Shown in pieces: positions 46,233-55,045 of a DNA stretch of 64,000 bases. Position 1 is the stretch's first letter. Each line of letters begins with the position of its first letter. The position numbers and the translations under genes were made by a program. The DNA comes from Acinetobacter brisouii. GTDB taxonomy: Bacteria; Pseudomonadota; Gammaproteobacteria; Pseudomonadales; Moraxellaceae. Location of the stretch: NCBI RefSeq assembly GCF_008993995.1, contig NZ_BKNN01000007.1, positions 1 to 64,000 on the forward strand. Direction: 5' to 3'. The notes under the pieces are model-generated. The model was given only the letters and a program-made list of their open reading frames with translations. It ran no database searches and was not told where the DNA came from.

Positions 46233-47097
46233 CTTTAATCACCATGCTTTCCAAAGTTTTCACAGATTTTTCAATTTCTTGTAAGCGTAAGTCAATCCAA
46301 CGGTTTTCTTGAACATCTAACGCGGTGTTATAATCAGCAACAATGCGCCCTTTTTTATCAAGCATGTAATCAAATGTCTTGATTTCAATGTCGCCCCCTT
46401 CAAGCGTTGTATATTCAACAACGTGATATAGATTTCCGTTTGCGTCACGTGGTTGCTCGACTGTCCAACCTTCTTTTGCAAGGCCTGAACTACCTTTAAT
46501 CAGATAATGCCCAACATCTACTTTTTCAAAAGTAATATTTTGCTCAGATGCTTCGTCATTGAGTTCGATTTTATCTGCAAAAAGTTTGACAATTGGTGAT
46601 GCTGCTTTAATAAAGCCATTTGCATCAACGGTTGTATTTTTATCAGTTCTAAATCTAACAACGGTAGGACTACTGAAGTTATCAACCCAACTTAATATTG
46701 TCGGATTACCTGTATCATATTTAACACTCAAGATAAACTGAGTATCTGCTGTTTTGACATAAAGACTTGGACTATATGTATCAATTTGTTCGTATGAGCC
46801 ATCATTTCGGAAAAATTGTGTTTTAGTGTTAAGAGCTGCTTTCAACTCAGAAAAATTATTAGCAAATATACTGCCCCCGGACGCACCAAGACCAAAACTG
46901 CCAACGCCTAAAATATCGCCTAGATCCAAACCAATATTTGCAAATGCACTTGAGCCTAACCTGTTTAAAGTAATTCCATCACCCAAATAATCATACAGTT
47001 CTTTAAAATTCTGATTCGCTTTAGTAAAAGCGGTTCGTGCTGGATCACCTGTACCATCATTTGCAGCATTACCAACATTTATCGTTTGCTTAGTCAT
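46216..47097 (-). CDS. Tail fibre-like protein inserted between M and L
   Basis: 293 aa starting MTKQTINVGNAANDGTGDPA, a start widespread in phage tail fibre and appendage proteins, with glycine-rich middle (GVGSFGLGASGGSIF) and a C-terminal coiled coil (RWIDLRLQEIEKSVKTLESM). Lambda has no gene between M and L, so this looks like an insertion, perhaps a host-range module. A terminator lies 14 bases before it. Confidence 0.72.
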   Translation of the reverse strand: MTKQTINVGNAANDGTGDPARTAFTKANQNFKELYDYLGDGITLNRLGSSAFANIGLDLGDILGVGSFGLGASGGSIFANNFSELKAALNTKTQFFRNDGSYEQIDTYSPSLYVKTADTQFILSVKYDTGNPTILSWVDNFSSPTVVRFRTDKNTTVDANGFIKAASPIVKLFADKIELNDEASEQNITFEKVDVGHYLIKGSSGLAKEGWTVEQPRDANGNLYHVVEYTTLEGGDIEIKTFDYMLDKKGRIVADYNTALDVQENRWIDLRLQEIEKSVKTLESMVIKDDFTK

Positions 47098-47110
47098 AAT
47101 TTATCTCATA

Positions 47111-47133
47111 AAAAAAGCACCCTTTCGGGTGCT
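47111..47133 (-). terminator. Terminator before the fibre-like gene
   Basis: The same AGCACCC-TTTC-GGGTGCT hairpin as at 39285, including flanking bases, sits between the M stop and the fibre-like start. It supports independent acquisition of the downstream gene, or late antitermination across it. Confidence 0.78.
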
Positions 47134-47148
47134 CATGGTATTCATTGA

Positions 47149-47493
47149 TTAAGGATAGAAAACTTGTGTGAATGTCGTTGAAATAATCCAAACATCTGCA
47201 CCCTGCTTGACTTTACTATAAGAACTATCAGCTTTTACTCTGACTTGATCGCCATCGTAATTCGACCACAAAAAACTATCTGCGCCTTTGTGTTGATCAA
47301 AAAAATTGGCAATTGCATCAATTTCAGATTTTTTTGCAGTACGCTGATAGTTCCATGTTCCTTTTCGGTTATTTATACCAACACTGGTATTTTGTTCATA
47401 ACCATCGCCGAAGGAACTGTTTAAAATCGAAAACTTTTGGGACTCAGAGTTATTATTAAGATCACACTTCCAGCTAAAAACTAAATCACTCAT
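47149..47493 (-). CDS. Minor tail protein M
   Basis: 114 aa with the Phage_min_tail signature (SLVFSWKCDL-type start, FGDGYEQ, NYQRTAKKSEIDAIANFFDQHKGADSFLW). Overlaps the tape measure stop by four bases. Tail tip component in lambda. Confidence 0.85.
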   Translation of the reverse strand: MSDLVFSWKCDLNNNSESQKFSILNSSFGDGYEQNTSVGINNRKGTWNYQRTAKKSEIDAIANFFDQHKGADSFLWSNYDGDQVRVKADSSYSKVKQGADVWIISTTFTQVFYP

Positions 47494-50400
47494 CTTTTTG
47501 CTAATAACCCCCCTTGTCGTTGTTCTTGCATAATGACTGTTCTGACAGCATTACCAATCATTGTACCAAGCTGCTTTTGCTCATTAGTGCCTGCACCTGT
47601 TGTTGATGCACCAGAACTATCAACACTTACATAAATCTTAATAGGGCTATTAGATTCCGATGTAGTTGCAGCCATGTCGCTCACATCAGAAATATATTTC
47701 TTCTGCGTAACACTACTACTTGAACTACCAACTGAACCACCTTCAGCTCTAAAAATTGGAAGTTTTCCAGTTTCATTAATGTAATCAAGCGTATCAACAC
47801 CTAGGCTTCGTACAGTACTGGCTTTAAATACATATTCATTATTTGAAAGCCATGCTGGAATTGAGTCGCTTGTCTCTGTACCTGCACCACGTACATGACC
47901 ACCTGTTGCAAATGCAGCAATTGCCTGGGCTTCAATTAAACCCACATTTGCCATTCCAAGACCGAGTGCAATCGGCGCTAATGTCATATTTAAAGGATAT
48001 GGTGCATTAGCAAGCACATTAGAATATGCAAGAAATGCATTAATTGTTGCCTGAGCTGCTGCAATCTGTTGCTGACCAAAGTACATCACTTTATATGCTG
48101 TACTTGATTCGCCAGCCGAATCCTTGACTAGATCAGTCATGGAACTCCAAACCGTTGATGCCTGAGATAAAATATTAGAATATGTGTTCAAAACAGTATC
48201 TTGCTGACTCTGTGCCAGCTCTTTTACTTTTTCGTCATATTCCTCGTCTAAAGCCTGTTTAGATTGTAAATACTGCTCATGCGCTGCGAGAAGTGATTGC
48301 TCAATTTGCTGCTGATCCATTAATGGATCATTTTGAATACCTGATTGTTGATTTGCATAAGCACTATTTAGACCCGACAAAGCTGAGCCATATTGATTCT
48401 GCAAATCATATGCTGCATAAGAAGCTGAATCCTTCTTTTGCAATAAATATTCCCTAGCACTTATTTCATACTGCCCGACATTATTATCAGCTTGATTCCG
48501 TATTGAGAATATGCCCATCGCATTTGCCTGAAGCAGTTTTTCTCTGGTCTCCTTAGTCAACTGATAATTTTTCTGAATTTCATCACGCTCTACAGCATAT
48601 CGCCTAACAACAATCTCTGTTTCATTCAAATAAGCTTCAAAGGCAGATTGAACTTGCTGTTCTTCCTCACGCTTAACAGCATCAATTTCAGCCTGCATTT
48701 GGCGACCAAGAGCTGCTTTTGCATCTTCACGCTGAGCCTTGCTCTTTGTTAAATCAGCATCCATAAGCTGCTGCTTAACTGCATAGCTATCCTTGATCTG
48801 TTGGATGCGATCAGTTTCAAATGCATGTAACTGGTTGTATTCCTCCTTCTCTTGAGCATGTAAGGTGGTGAGTTGGCTTTTGTATAACGCAGCCTGTTTT
48901 GCCAAAGCATTGGTTTGATCTGAACCTGTCAAGGTTGAGTTAATCGCTTCAATGGCATCTTTGTTATCTTGGGCAAGCTGCTGTTCTTGGGTGTAGTACT
49001 TCTTACGAAGTTCAAGTTCCTTATCTTGTCGAATCTTTGTTGCTTCCGCGGCTGCTTTCTGCTGTGCCAGTAAGTCGCCCTGAGTTGGCATCAAGATAGA
49101 CTGATCAACTTCTGTCTTATTATTCGCGGCAGCTACCCACTTATTTGCATTTTTAACGTAACCTCTAGTTCTTGGTCCAATATTTGTGCCACGCTCAACA
49201 TTACCTTCACCTGCATGGTATGCAGCAATCGCACTATCCCAATCTCCAAATCGTTTATATAGATACTGCAAGTATTTAGCTGCACCTGCCGCACTTGACT
49301 CGACACTTGCCACATCCACGTTAAATCTTTTTGCAGTCGCAGGTAAAAACTGGAATGAACCCTGAGCGCCACTTTCTGATGTTAAAAGTTTGCCGTTGCG
49401 GTATGTATCACCTCGACTTTCATTCATCATAATTGCTGAAAGCAGACCAGATGGAAGCCCATATAAGCTTTCTTTATCTGCAAAATTATACTTTGCAGCA
49501 TTTGCCTGAACTTTAGAAAATGATGCAAGCTCAGTTTTCGAAAGTGTATAGTTTTTAGCATCCCAGCTCTTGATCGTTGCTTGTCGAACAGCAGCAGGCA
49601 TCACATCATTTTTGGAGCCCGAAAAACCCAACCCTGCTGCTTCTCGCGAATCCGCAAAGTGATTTGCCATTTCAACTGACATGCCATTATTGTTAACCTG
49701 ATTTTCAATATATTTTTGGCGTGCTAGAGTTTTCTCAACGCCTCGAACATATTCCATCTGCTTTTGAGTTAAGTTTACATATGCTGCTGCTGTATTATTT
49801 GTAGCATCGGCATGCTGTTTTTGTTTCTTGGCAGCCTCATCATTTTTTTGATTCAACTGATTTAAAACATCTTTCTGCTGCTGATAAGCCGACTTTGCCC
49901 CGTCACTAGCAGAAACTAAGTCACGCATCTTAGTTGCCTGCTCACCGCTTACGCCATTGATCGACTTCACTGCCTCATAAAACTGAACAGCCGACATTTC
50001 ACCCTGTGAATACTTCGCATACTGATCCTGAATCTGCTTAGCAACATTTTCAGAAACACGTCCCGAGTCTTCCATGTATCCGATATAAGCACTTAAATCT
50101 GAGGATGCTGTGACATATTTGACACGTAATTCTTCAACCTGTTTTGTCAACTCATGAATCACAGTATCTTTTTGAATAGAATTAAGTTTTTCATACTTCT
50201 TACACAACTCATCAACAGACTGACCTTGAGTGTCCAGAATATTTGCTGTGTCTTTTGTATTATCTTTCAGCATGACATAAGATGCTGCAACTGCTGCAAC
50301 AGTCAGACCTAAACCCACTGGTCCACCAAGAAGACCAAGCAAGCTCACTCCAGTTCTAACGCTTGCAGCCTGCGCCACATTGTTGGCACTGGTGGCAACC

Positions 50401-51692
50401 GTCAAACGCTCAGTTGCAGCCGTTTGTGCGGTACGGGCAGCCACATATTCGGCAGATCCTGCAACTGTTGTTGCTGCTAAACGCTGTTCAAGTACAGTGA
50501 GTTCGGCAGTCATGCTGGCTTGAACTCGCTGTAATTCCGCCATTCGTGTCAATGTTGCATTTCGACCTTGATCTGTAATTTGGCTGCGTAAACGCTGTGC
50601 TTCTAACGCTTTTTCAGCATTGGTTTGTGCAATGCTCGATTCAATCCGTTGAATCTCTGAAGCAATCACCTGACGATCTGCTGCGACTTTCGCCTCAGCA
50701 TTGGCAACTGCTGCGCGTGCAGCAGACATTTCTGCATTTGCCGCATTGAGTTCTGCAGTTGCTTTACGCTGTGCGGTTAAAATCGCCGCTTCTTCCGCCT
50801 GAATATCCGCAACAATGGCGGTGATTTTGCTATAAATCCCTGCAACATATTTCGCTGCTGACGCAGTTCCAGCACCAACCAGATATGCGCCCAGTACGGT
50901 TGCCACAGCTTTGACCTCATCCATGTGGGTCACGACTTCTTTCAATGCAGGCACTGCAACATTGACCAGTTCCGCTTCAAAGCCCTGCCACTGTAAATCT
51001 AGAATTTGCAGATTTTGTTTTGCCAAAGCCAAGTCTTTGACCATGCTGTCAGATAATATTGAACCTGCTTGTTGGGCGGCATCCCCCCATTGTTTGAATC
51101 CTTTGCCACCATTTTCAAGCAATGGAATCAACAATGAAGAATCAGAAATGATAGATTCCATATAGAATTTCATGTCATTGGTTGAAGCCCCTGCTTTTTC
51201 CAATGAATCATAAAAAAGCTGCAATGCTTCAGGACCTGATAGCTTTTGGAACTGGTCAATCGTCACCCCGACACGCGGAGCAATATCATTAAAGAAGTCG
51301 GCAAGTGGCCCACCACCTGTACGCTGAAAGTCGCCAATACGATCCTGCATGTCTTTCATTTTGTCGGCAAAGGATTCCATCGAAATGCCTGCCGTATCTG
51401 CACCGACTGCGTAATATTGGAATTGCTGAATTGAGGCATTGGAGAGCTTGGCAAATTTCTGAATGTCATTGCCTGCATCGACAAACTTTTCTGCAAATGC
51501 CATGACACTAGCAACAGATAGACCTGCTGCTACAGCGCCAAGGGCTTTGACAGCCAAAGATGCAGCATCAAAAGATTTAGCAATTTTTTTTGTAGAATCT
51601 TCTGCCTGACGTTCCGCACGTTCTAGAGGCTCGGTAAATGAGCTAATGCGGGTCACAAGATCAAGTGTTAAACGACCGAGGGATGCAGCCAT
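47490..51692 (-). CDS. Tail tape measure protein H with SLT lysozyme domain
   Basis: 1400-aa protein that sets tail length and passes through the tube at DNA entry. The first half is Ala/Gln-rich coiled coil (AELNAANAEMSAARAAVANAEAKVAAD) with one hydrophobic segment around GLGLTVAAVAASYVML. At about residues 735-850 it carries a transglycosylase-like SLT domain (LPSGLLSAIMMNESRGDTY, GAQGSFQFLPATAKRF, AIAAYHAGEGNV), which would open peptidoglycan locally. Confidence 0.92.
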   Translation of the reverse strand: MAASLGRLTLDLVTRISSFTEPLERAERQAEDSTKKIAKSFDAASLAVKALGAVAAGLSVASVMAFAEKFVDAGNDIQKFAKLSNASIQQFQYYAVGADTAGISMESFADKMKDMQDRIGDFQRTGGGPLADFFNDIAPRVGVTIDQFQKLSGPEALQLFYDSLEKAGASTNDMKFYMESIISDSSLLIPLLENGGKGFKQWGDAAQQAGSILSDSMVKDLALAKQNLQILDLQWQGFEAELVNVAVPALKEVVTHMDEVKAVATVLGAYLVGAGTASAAKYVAGIYSKITAIVADIQAEEAAILTAQRKATAELNAANAEMSAARAAVANAEAKVAADRQVIASEIQRIESSIAQTNAEKALEAQRLRSQITDQGRNATLTRMAELQRVQASMTAELTVLEQRLAATTVAGSAEYVAARTAQTAATERLTVATSANNVAQAASVRTGVSLLGLLGGPVGLGLTVAAVAASYVMLKDNTKDTANILDTQGQSVDELCKKYEKLNSIQKDTVIHELTKQVEELRVKYVTASSDLSAYIGYMEDSGRVSENVAKQIQDQYAKYSQGEMSAVQFYEAVKSINGVSGEQATKMRDLVSASDGAKSAYQQQKDVLNQLNQKNDEAAKKQKQHADATNNTAAAYVNLTQKQMEYVRGVEKTLARQKYIENQVNNNGMSVEMANHFADSREAAGLGFSGSKNDVMPAAVRQATIKSWDAKNYTLSKTELASFSKVQANAAKYNFADKESLYGLPSGLLSAIMMNESRGDTYRNGKLLTSESGAQGSFQFLPATAKRFNVDVASVESSAAGAAKYLQYLYKRFGDWDSAIAAYHAGEGNVERGTNIGPRTRGYVKNANKWVAAANNKTEVDQSILMPTQGDLLAQQKAAAEATKIRQDKELELRKKYYTQEQQLAQDNKDAIEAINSTLTGSDQTNALAKQAALYKSQLTTLHAQEKEEYNQLHAFETDRIQQIKDSYAVKQQLMDADLTKSKAQREDAKAALGRQMQAEIDAVKREEEQQVQSAFEAYLNETEIVVRRYAVERDEIQKNYQLTKETREKLLQANAMGIFSIRNQADNNVGQYEISAREYLLQKKDSASYAAYDLQNQYGSALSGLNSAYANQQSGIQNDPLMDQQQIEQSLLAAHEQYLQSKQALDEEYDEKVKELAQSQQDTVLNTYSNILSQASTVWSSMTDLVKDSAGESSTAYKVMYFGQQQIAAAQATINAFLAYSNVLANAPYPLNMTLAPIALGLGMANVGLIEAQAIAAFATGGHVRGAGTETSDSIPAWLSNNEYVFKASTVRSLGVDTLDYINETGKLPIFRAEGGSVGSSSSSVTQKKYISDVSDMAATTSESNSPIKIYVSVDSSGASTTGAGTNEQKQLGTMIGNAVRTVIMQEQRQGGLLAKR

Positions 51693-51713
51693 ATTTACTT
51701 TCCTCTAGATAAT

Positions 51714-51736
51714 AAAAAACCCCGCTTAGCGGGGTT
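51714..51736 (-). terminator. Terminator after the secreted moron-like gene
   Basis: AACCCCGC-TTA-GCGGGGTT followed by TTTTTTATT on the minus strand, a strong stem 17 bases after the 51753-52247 stop. It isolates that gene from the tape measure. Confidence 0.85.
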
Positions 51737-51752
51737 ATCGTTAATTAGAAAT

Positions 51753-52247
51753 CTATAACTTATTTAATTCATCAGCCTCTCTAGCTGAATAATAAATACT
51801 TGTTTTACCAATCATATAAGAAACTTTTACTGTAGTTTTATCAGGCGTAATCCAAATCTTTTCTTCGCCTATACTCATATCCACGGTATTAGCCTCCTTT
51901 CCATATTTCAGGCGAAAAGCTTCTAGCATCTTTAAATAAACGACCATTTGGTTTTGATTAGGATCAGCATTCAAAGTTACTTGTATTAATTTTTTATCTT
52001 TGAAATAAAAAGAAGGATTAAATGTAAATCCATTTATACGATAATTTTGAATCGCTAGTAAACGCAAAGCGCCATCGCCGAGTGTAGTTCCTTCAGTTGG
52101 AATAACATCTTTTGCTTCTGGAAAAACTGTTTTAACTTGATTAACGGTCATACCTTTAGCTGCTTTTTGCCAAATAATTTGACTAAACACAGTTGATGAA
52201 AATGCAGTACCTAAAATAAGGCATGTTATTTGTATAATTTTTTTCAT
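51753..52247 (-). CDS. Secreted phage moron-like protein
   Basis: 164 aa with a clear signal peptide (MKKIIQITCLILGTAFSSTVFSQ, cleavage after ~Ser22) and a soluble domain of beta character (FYFKDKKLIQVTLN). It sits between the G/GT chaperone gene and the tape measure, where lambdoids have no gene. It has its own candidate promoter (TTGCAT, 18 bases, TATATT upstream) and terminator. Probably expressed by the lysogen in the periplasm; role unknown, superinfection or host envelope are guesses. Confidence 0.8.
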   Translation of the reverse strand: MKKIIQITCLILGTAFSSTVFSQIIWQKAAKGMTVNQVKTVFPEAKDVIPTEGTTLGDGALRLLAIQNYRINGFTFNPSFYFKDKKLIQVTLNADPNQNQMVVYLKMLEAFRLKYGKEANTVDMSIGEEKIWITPDKTTVKVSYMIGKTSIYYSAREADELNKL

Positions 52248-52314
52248 TTTTTAATCTCTTACTGACAAGAGACTAGAATATACTCAATTTACTTGAAGTG
52301 ATGCAAACTCAAGA

Positions 52315-52955
52315 TTAAGTCGTTTGCATCAAATAAGCAGTTAAAGCGTCATCATCAAATTCCGACTCGTCATTTGCAGCCCGTTTTTCAGTTCCCTCAT
52401 GTAGCATAAGATCAACAAGCTCAACATTTTTAACGCCCTTCGATACTAAAAATGAATGATGTAATCGCGCCAACTCTTGCTCTATTCTTCGGCCAATGTT
52501 GAGGCTTCCGTATTTTCCGACATAGGCTGCCCAGATTTTAATTTCTGCGTATGTAAGGTTTTGGACTTCTTCGATGCTTTTACCCGTCGCGACTGCGATT
52601 TCACAGATGAGTTCAGTTTCGGGTTCGAGTTCTGCGTCTTTCCCAATGAGTTTACTTCTACAATTTTAAACCAAAGTGCGTCCGTTAAATCTTGGCTGAA
52701 ATTCCGACGAACTTGAGCTTCTGTAAACTGAAGATTGCCTTCTGCATCACAAATGGAAGCAGCCAAAATACCTGCCAATGCCTCTTTATTTTCACCAAAA
52801 GCACGAAGTTTTGCCACGGCGGTATCATAAGAGTACGGTTTGATAAAAGTATCAAACTCAGCATCTTCACCATTGTATTTAATTTGAACTGTGACTGCCT
52901 GCGGCTTAGTAATCAATACGCCTGCGTTAATTTCTGTAATATCAATCTTTTTCAT
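52315..52955 (-). CDS. Tail assembly chaperone GT fusion, by -1 frameshift
   Basis: The G frame (52482-52955) reads into a GGGAAAG slippery heptamer at 52638-52644, exactly the lambda G-T sequence. Slipping back one base continues through a sensible 109-codon reading frame (KDAELEPETELICEIAVATG then IEEVQNLTYAEIKIWAAYVG) to a stop at 52315, giving 213 aa. The -1 frame looks more protein-like here than the zero frame. G:GT ratio sets tail assembly with H in lambda. Confidence 0.85.
52482..52955 (-). CDS. Tail assembly chaperone G (unshifted product)
   Basis: 157-aa product made when the ribosome does not slip at 52638-52644. The N-terminal ~105 residues (MKKIDITEINAGVLITK to WFKIVEVNSLGK) are a normal phage chaperone; the remaining Ser/Lys-rich tail is the unshifted reading of the overlap region. 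Acts with GT on the tape measure. Confidence 0.88.
   Translation of the reverse strand: MKKIDITEINAGVLITKPQAVTVQIKYNGEDAEFDTFIKPYSYDTAVAKLRAFGENKEALAGILAASICDAEGNLQFTEAQVRRNFSQDLTDALWFKIVEVNSLGKTQNSNPKLNSSVKSQSRRVKASKKSKTLHTQKLKSGQPMSENTEASTLAEE
52638..52644 (-). promoter_or_regulatory. GGGAAAG -1 frameshift heptamer
   Basis: Reads GGGAAAG on the minus strand in register G-GGA-AAG within TTG GGA AAG of the G gene. Same heptamer used by lambda G-T. Confidence 0.85.
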
Positions 52956-52970
52956 TGTTTTATCCTAAAA

Positions 52971-52993
52971 AAGAAAGCCCCAATCAAGGGGCT
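52971..52993 (-). terminator. Hairpin after the tail tube gene
   Basis: AGCCCC, loop AATCAA, GGGGCT, followed by TTTCTTTTTT on the minus strand. Lies between tail tube and G, so may adjust their ratio. Confidence 0.7.
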
Positions 52994-53005
52994 AAAGGTT
53001 TGATC

Positions 53006-53470
53006 TTAGGTTGCAGGAATAAATGTGGTTGCACTTGAGCGCTGCATAGTCACGGTACAGTTGACCAAAGTATCTGCATCAAATTTCCACACTGGAGTAG
53101 TCAACGAGGCTTCAAATCGCCACCATGTACGGTCGGTTGGAAGTGCATTAAGCACACTACCTGTAGCGGTTGGAATGGATTGTGAATCAGTCGCACCCTG
53201 AATAATGGTTAATGCTTTTTTCTCAGTCGCCCACTGAACAATCTTTAAGTGACTTGGATTTGAAGTGTCAATGTCAAAACCTAATGAACCATCGCCCGGA
53301 TCAGAAAGACCAGGAATATAAGTTTTGGTTTCGTCTTCATCTAAGCAAGTTGTTTCAATCTTGCCCGCAGAATCAGAACCGGGATCAAATGTTTTTAAGC
53401 AAGTAAGCTGAATTAATTCAGTACCATCAAATGCCCACCAACGAGAACCTTGTACACGTAACTTTGCCAT
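53006..53470 (-). CDS. Major tail (tube) protein
   Basis: 154 aa, position and size fit the tail tube of HK97-like siphophages. Contains GSRWWAFDGTELIQLTCLKTFDPG and a beta-rich body (ASLTTPVWKFDADTLVNCTVTMQRS). Terminators flank it on both sides, in keeping with high separate expression. Confidence 0.82.
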   Translation of the reverse strand: MAKLRVQGSRWWAFDGTELIQLTCLKTFDPGSDSAGKIETTCLDEDETKTYIPGLSDPGDGSLGFDIDTSNPSHLKIVQWATEKKALTIIQGATDSQSIPTATGSVLNALPTDRTWWRFEASLTTPVWKFDADTLVNCTVTMQRSSATTFIPAT

Positions 53471-53492
53471 GAGTAATTGCTCCTTTCAGGCA

Positions 53493-53512
53493 TAAAAAAA
53501 GCGCCCATTCGG
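53493..53512 (-). terminator. Hairpin before the tail tube gene
   Basis: GCGCCC/GGACGC stem with one mismatch around ATTC, followed by T-run on the minus strand. Moderate strength. Confidence 0.55.
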
Positions 53513-53534
53513 ACGCATAACTAAAAAATTTAAA

Positions 53535-53906
53535 CTATCGATTTACATGCCAGCTCACATCAAAACTGTAGTGCGGCATACCTGTCACTGGGTCTCGATC
53601 CTGATTGCCATAGCGAGTGACATAACACTCTGTCTCAATCGCATTCCGCACCGCTTTGGCAACATCACTGACCACATCATCATCCGTGGCATACACATCA
53701 ATCTGAACATCAACACGGTCACAACTTGGAGCAGTATCTAGTTCGTTGTATGGGTCACCACCCACAATTTGCCAAGTCACATACGGTGGTTGGGGATTGT
53801 CAGGAGCAAGCCCAAAACTATACGCACGTAAAATACCATTGCTTTCAAGCAAGTCAGTCACGGCGGCATTGGCTTTGAGTATCGGGAAAATCGGCAAATC
53901 AATCAT
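53535..53906 (-). CDS. Tail completion protein (DUF3168)
   Basis: 123 aa with the DUF3168 pattern (NPQPPYVTWQIVGGDPYNELD, VDVQIDVYATDDDVVSDVAKAVRNAIE), a tail terminator-type protein that caps the tube. Follows the HK97 gp10-like gene by two bases. Confidence 0.8.
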   Translation of the reverse strand: MIDLPIFPILKANAAVTDLLESNGILRAYSFGLAPDNPQPPYVTWQIVGGDPYNELDTAPSCDRVDVQIDVYATDDDVVSDVAKAVRNAIETECYVTRYGNQDRDPVTGMPHYSFDVSWHVNR

Positions 53907-53908
53907 GA

Positions 53909-54367
53909 TCAGCCTCCTAAAATGATATTAATTTCTGCAGAGAATACAGACACAAACTTGTCGGTAATCTGCCCCACATTTTTTGACAATGCAGGACGCA
54001 TAAACGGCTGTGCTGCGATTTCACTGGTCCCAAACTCGATATAACGCCAGTAGGTGGTAATGCCACCTGGTAAACCTGATAAAGCAGTTTTATCCGTATA
54101 TTTATTCTGTGCAGCCCCACCACGCACACCGACTCGCATACGGATTTCATTGGAATTACTGGTTTTACCTGTCTGAGTGACAATGTTCTTCCAGATTTTC
54201 TCTTTGGTAATTGGATCATCCAGCGCTTTGGCATTTGCTCGAGCAGCATCACGGGCAATATTCATGGCTTGCCGTGCCGACTTTCGTGTAATGCGTTTAA
54301 TGGTACTTTTCTTGCCAATCGCTCTCAGTTTTTGCCGTACCTGATCTAAACCTTGGATACGTGCCAT
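53909..54367 (-). CDS. HK97 gp10-like head-tail joining protein
   Basis: 152 aa beginning MARIQGLDQVRQKLRAIG (ATG 54367; the frame is open to 54406). Basic N-terminal helical part, then HK97 gp10-like ALSGLPGGITTYWRYIEFGTSEIAAQPFMRPAL, the classic family pattern. Joins head to tail. Confidence 0.85.
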   Translation of the reverse strand: MARIQGLDQVRQKLRAIGKKSTIKRITRKSARQAMNIARDAARANAKALDDPITKEKIWKNIVTQTGKTSNSNEIRMRVGVRGGAAQNKYTDKTALSGLPGGITTYWRYIEFGTSEIAAQPFMRPALSKNVGQITDKFVSVFSAEINIILGG

Positions 54368-54374
54368 AAGCACC

Positions 54375-54728
54375 TCACGGATTCCACGCTTTTTCCCCTG
54401 TTGCAAGGTTCAAGGTCAAATATTCACGTCGACTGTCAGGATCTGCCATCGGGTTACCATCGATGCGGTAGTAATAGCCATCAAACTTCACCCGCATCGA
54501 GGAGGTAATTTGCTTAGTCATTTGGCTATAACGAATTTTTGCCCGTGCCTGAATGGTACTTTGCACCGCCTTTGCTGCAATCTGGTCTTTGGTTGATAGG
54601 TCTGTAACCTCTGCCCAAACAGTCGCAAGGTCTGTCCACTGGCTGATTTGCTTGCCTGTTTTCGGGTCTTGCCCTGTCACGTTTTCTTTTTGAATGGTGA
54701 TGCGGTGTTTTAAGTTCGATGCTTTCAT
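54375..54728 (-). CDS. Head-tail adaptor (gp9-like)
   Basis: 117 aa starting MKASNLKHRITIQKENVTGQDPK at ATG 54728 (GAGG upstream; a TTG at 54731 is the other option). YYYRIDGNPMADPDSRREYLTL and TVWAEVTDLSTKDQ are typical of SPP1 gp16/lambda gpFII-type stoppers. Confidence 0.82.
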   Translation of the reverse strand: MKASNLKHRITIQKENVTGQDPKTGKQISQWTDLATVWAEVTDLSTKDQIAAKAVQSTIQARAKIRYSQMTKQITSSMRVKFDGYYYRIDGNPMADPDSRREYLTLNLATGEKAWNP

Positions 54729-54736
54729 CAATCACC

Positions 54737-55045
54737 TCATACCACTGTCGGACTGCGAAATGGAAAAAGTAAAGCCCGAACGGGTGGCGGCAAGTAATTG
54801 CCATCACTGGGCATATCCCCTTCAATGTTGCGGTACTGGTCGTAATAACCACACAACAGCAAAACGGCTTGTGTCAATTGCGCGGGATAGCTCACAACAC
54901 CCGCAGCATCTGCTTCAAACGTATCTGTCACATACGAAAAAACCGCAGATTCTGCGGCTTGTCGGTAGGCATCCAAAAGGTCATTTTGATCATCCGAATC
55001 ATAACGCAAATGCTGTTTGACCAGTTCCAAGGTAGTAATTGCCAT
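54737..55045 (-). CDS. Head-tail connector (gp6/DUF6706-like)
   Basis: 102 aa with the connector pattern MAITTLELVKQHLRYDSDDQNDLLDAYRQAAESAVFSYV and LLCGYYDQYRN, typical of HK97 gp6. ATG 55045 overlaps the portal stop by one base (TAATG); the frame extends to 55066. Confidence 0.85.
   Translation of the reverse strand: MAITTLELVKQHLRYDSDDQNDLLDAYRQAAESAVFSYVTDTFEADAAGVVSYPAQLTQAVLLLCGYYDQYRNIEGDMPSDGNYLPPPVRALLFPFRSPTVV

Noticed and set aside
54526-54852. 108-aa ORFs over the connector and adaptor genes in alternate frames
   Set aside because: The accepted frames match HK97-type connector families and have coupled starts; the alternates are Cys/His-rich shadow sequences.
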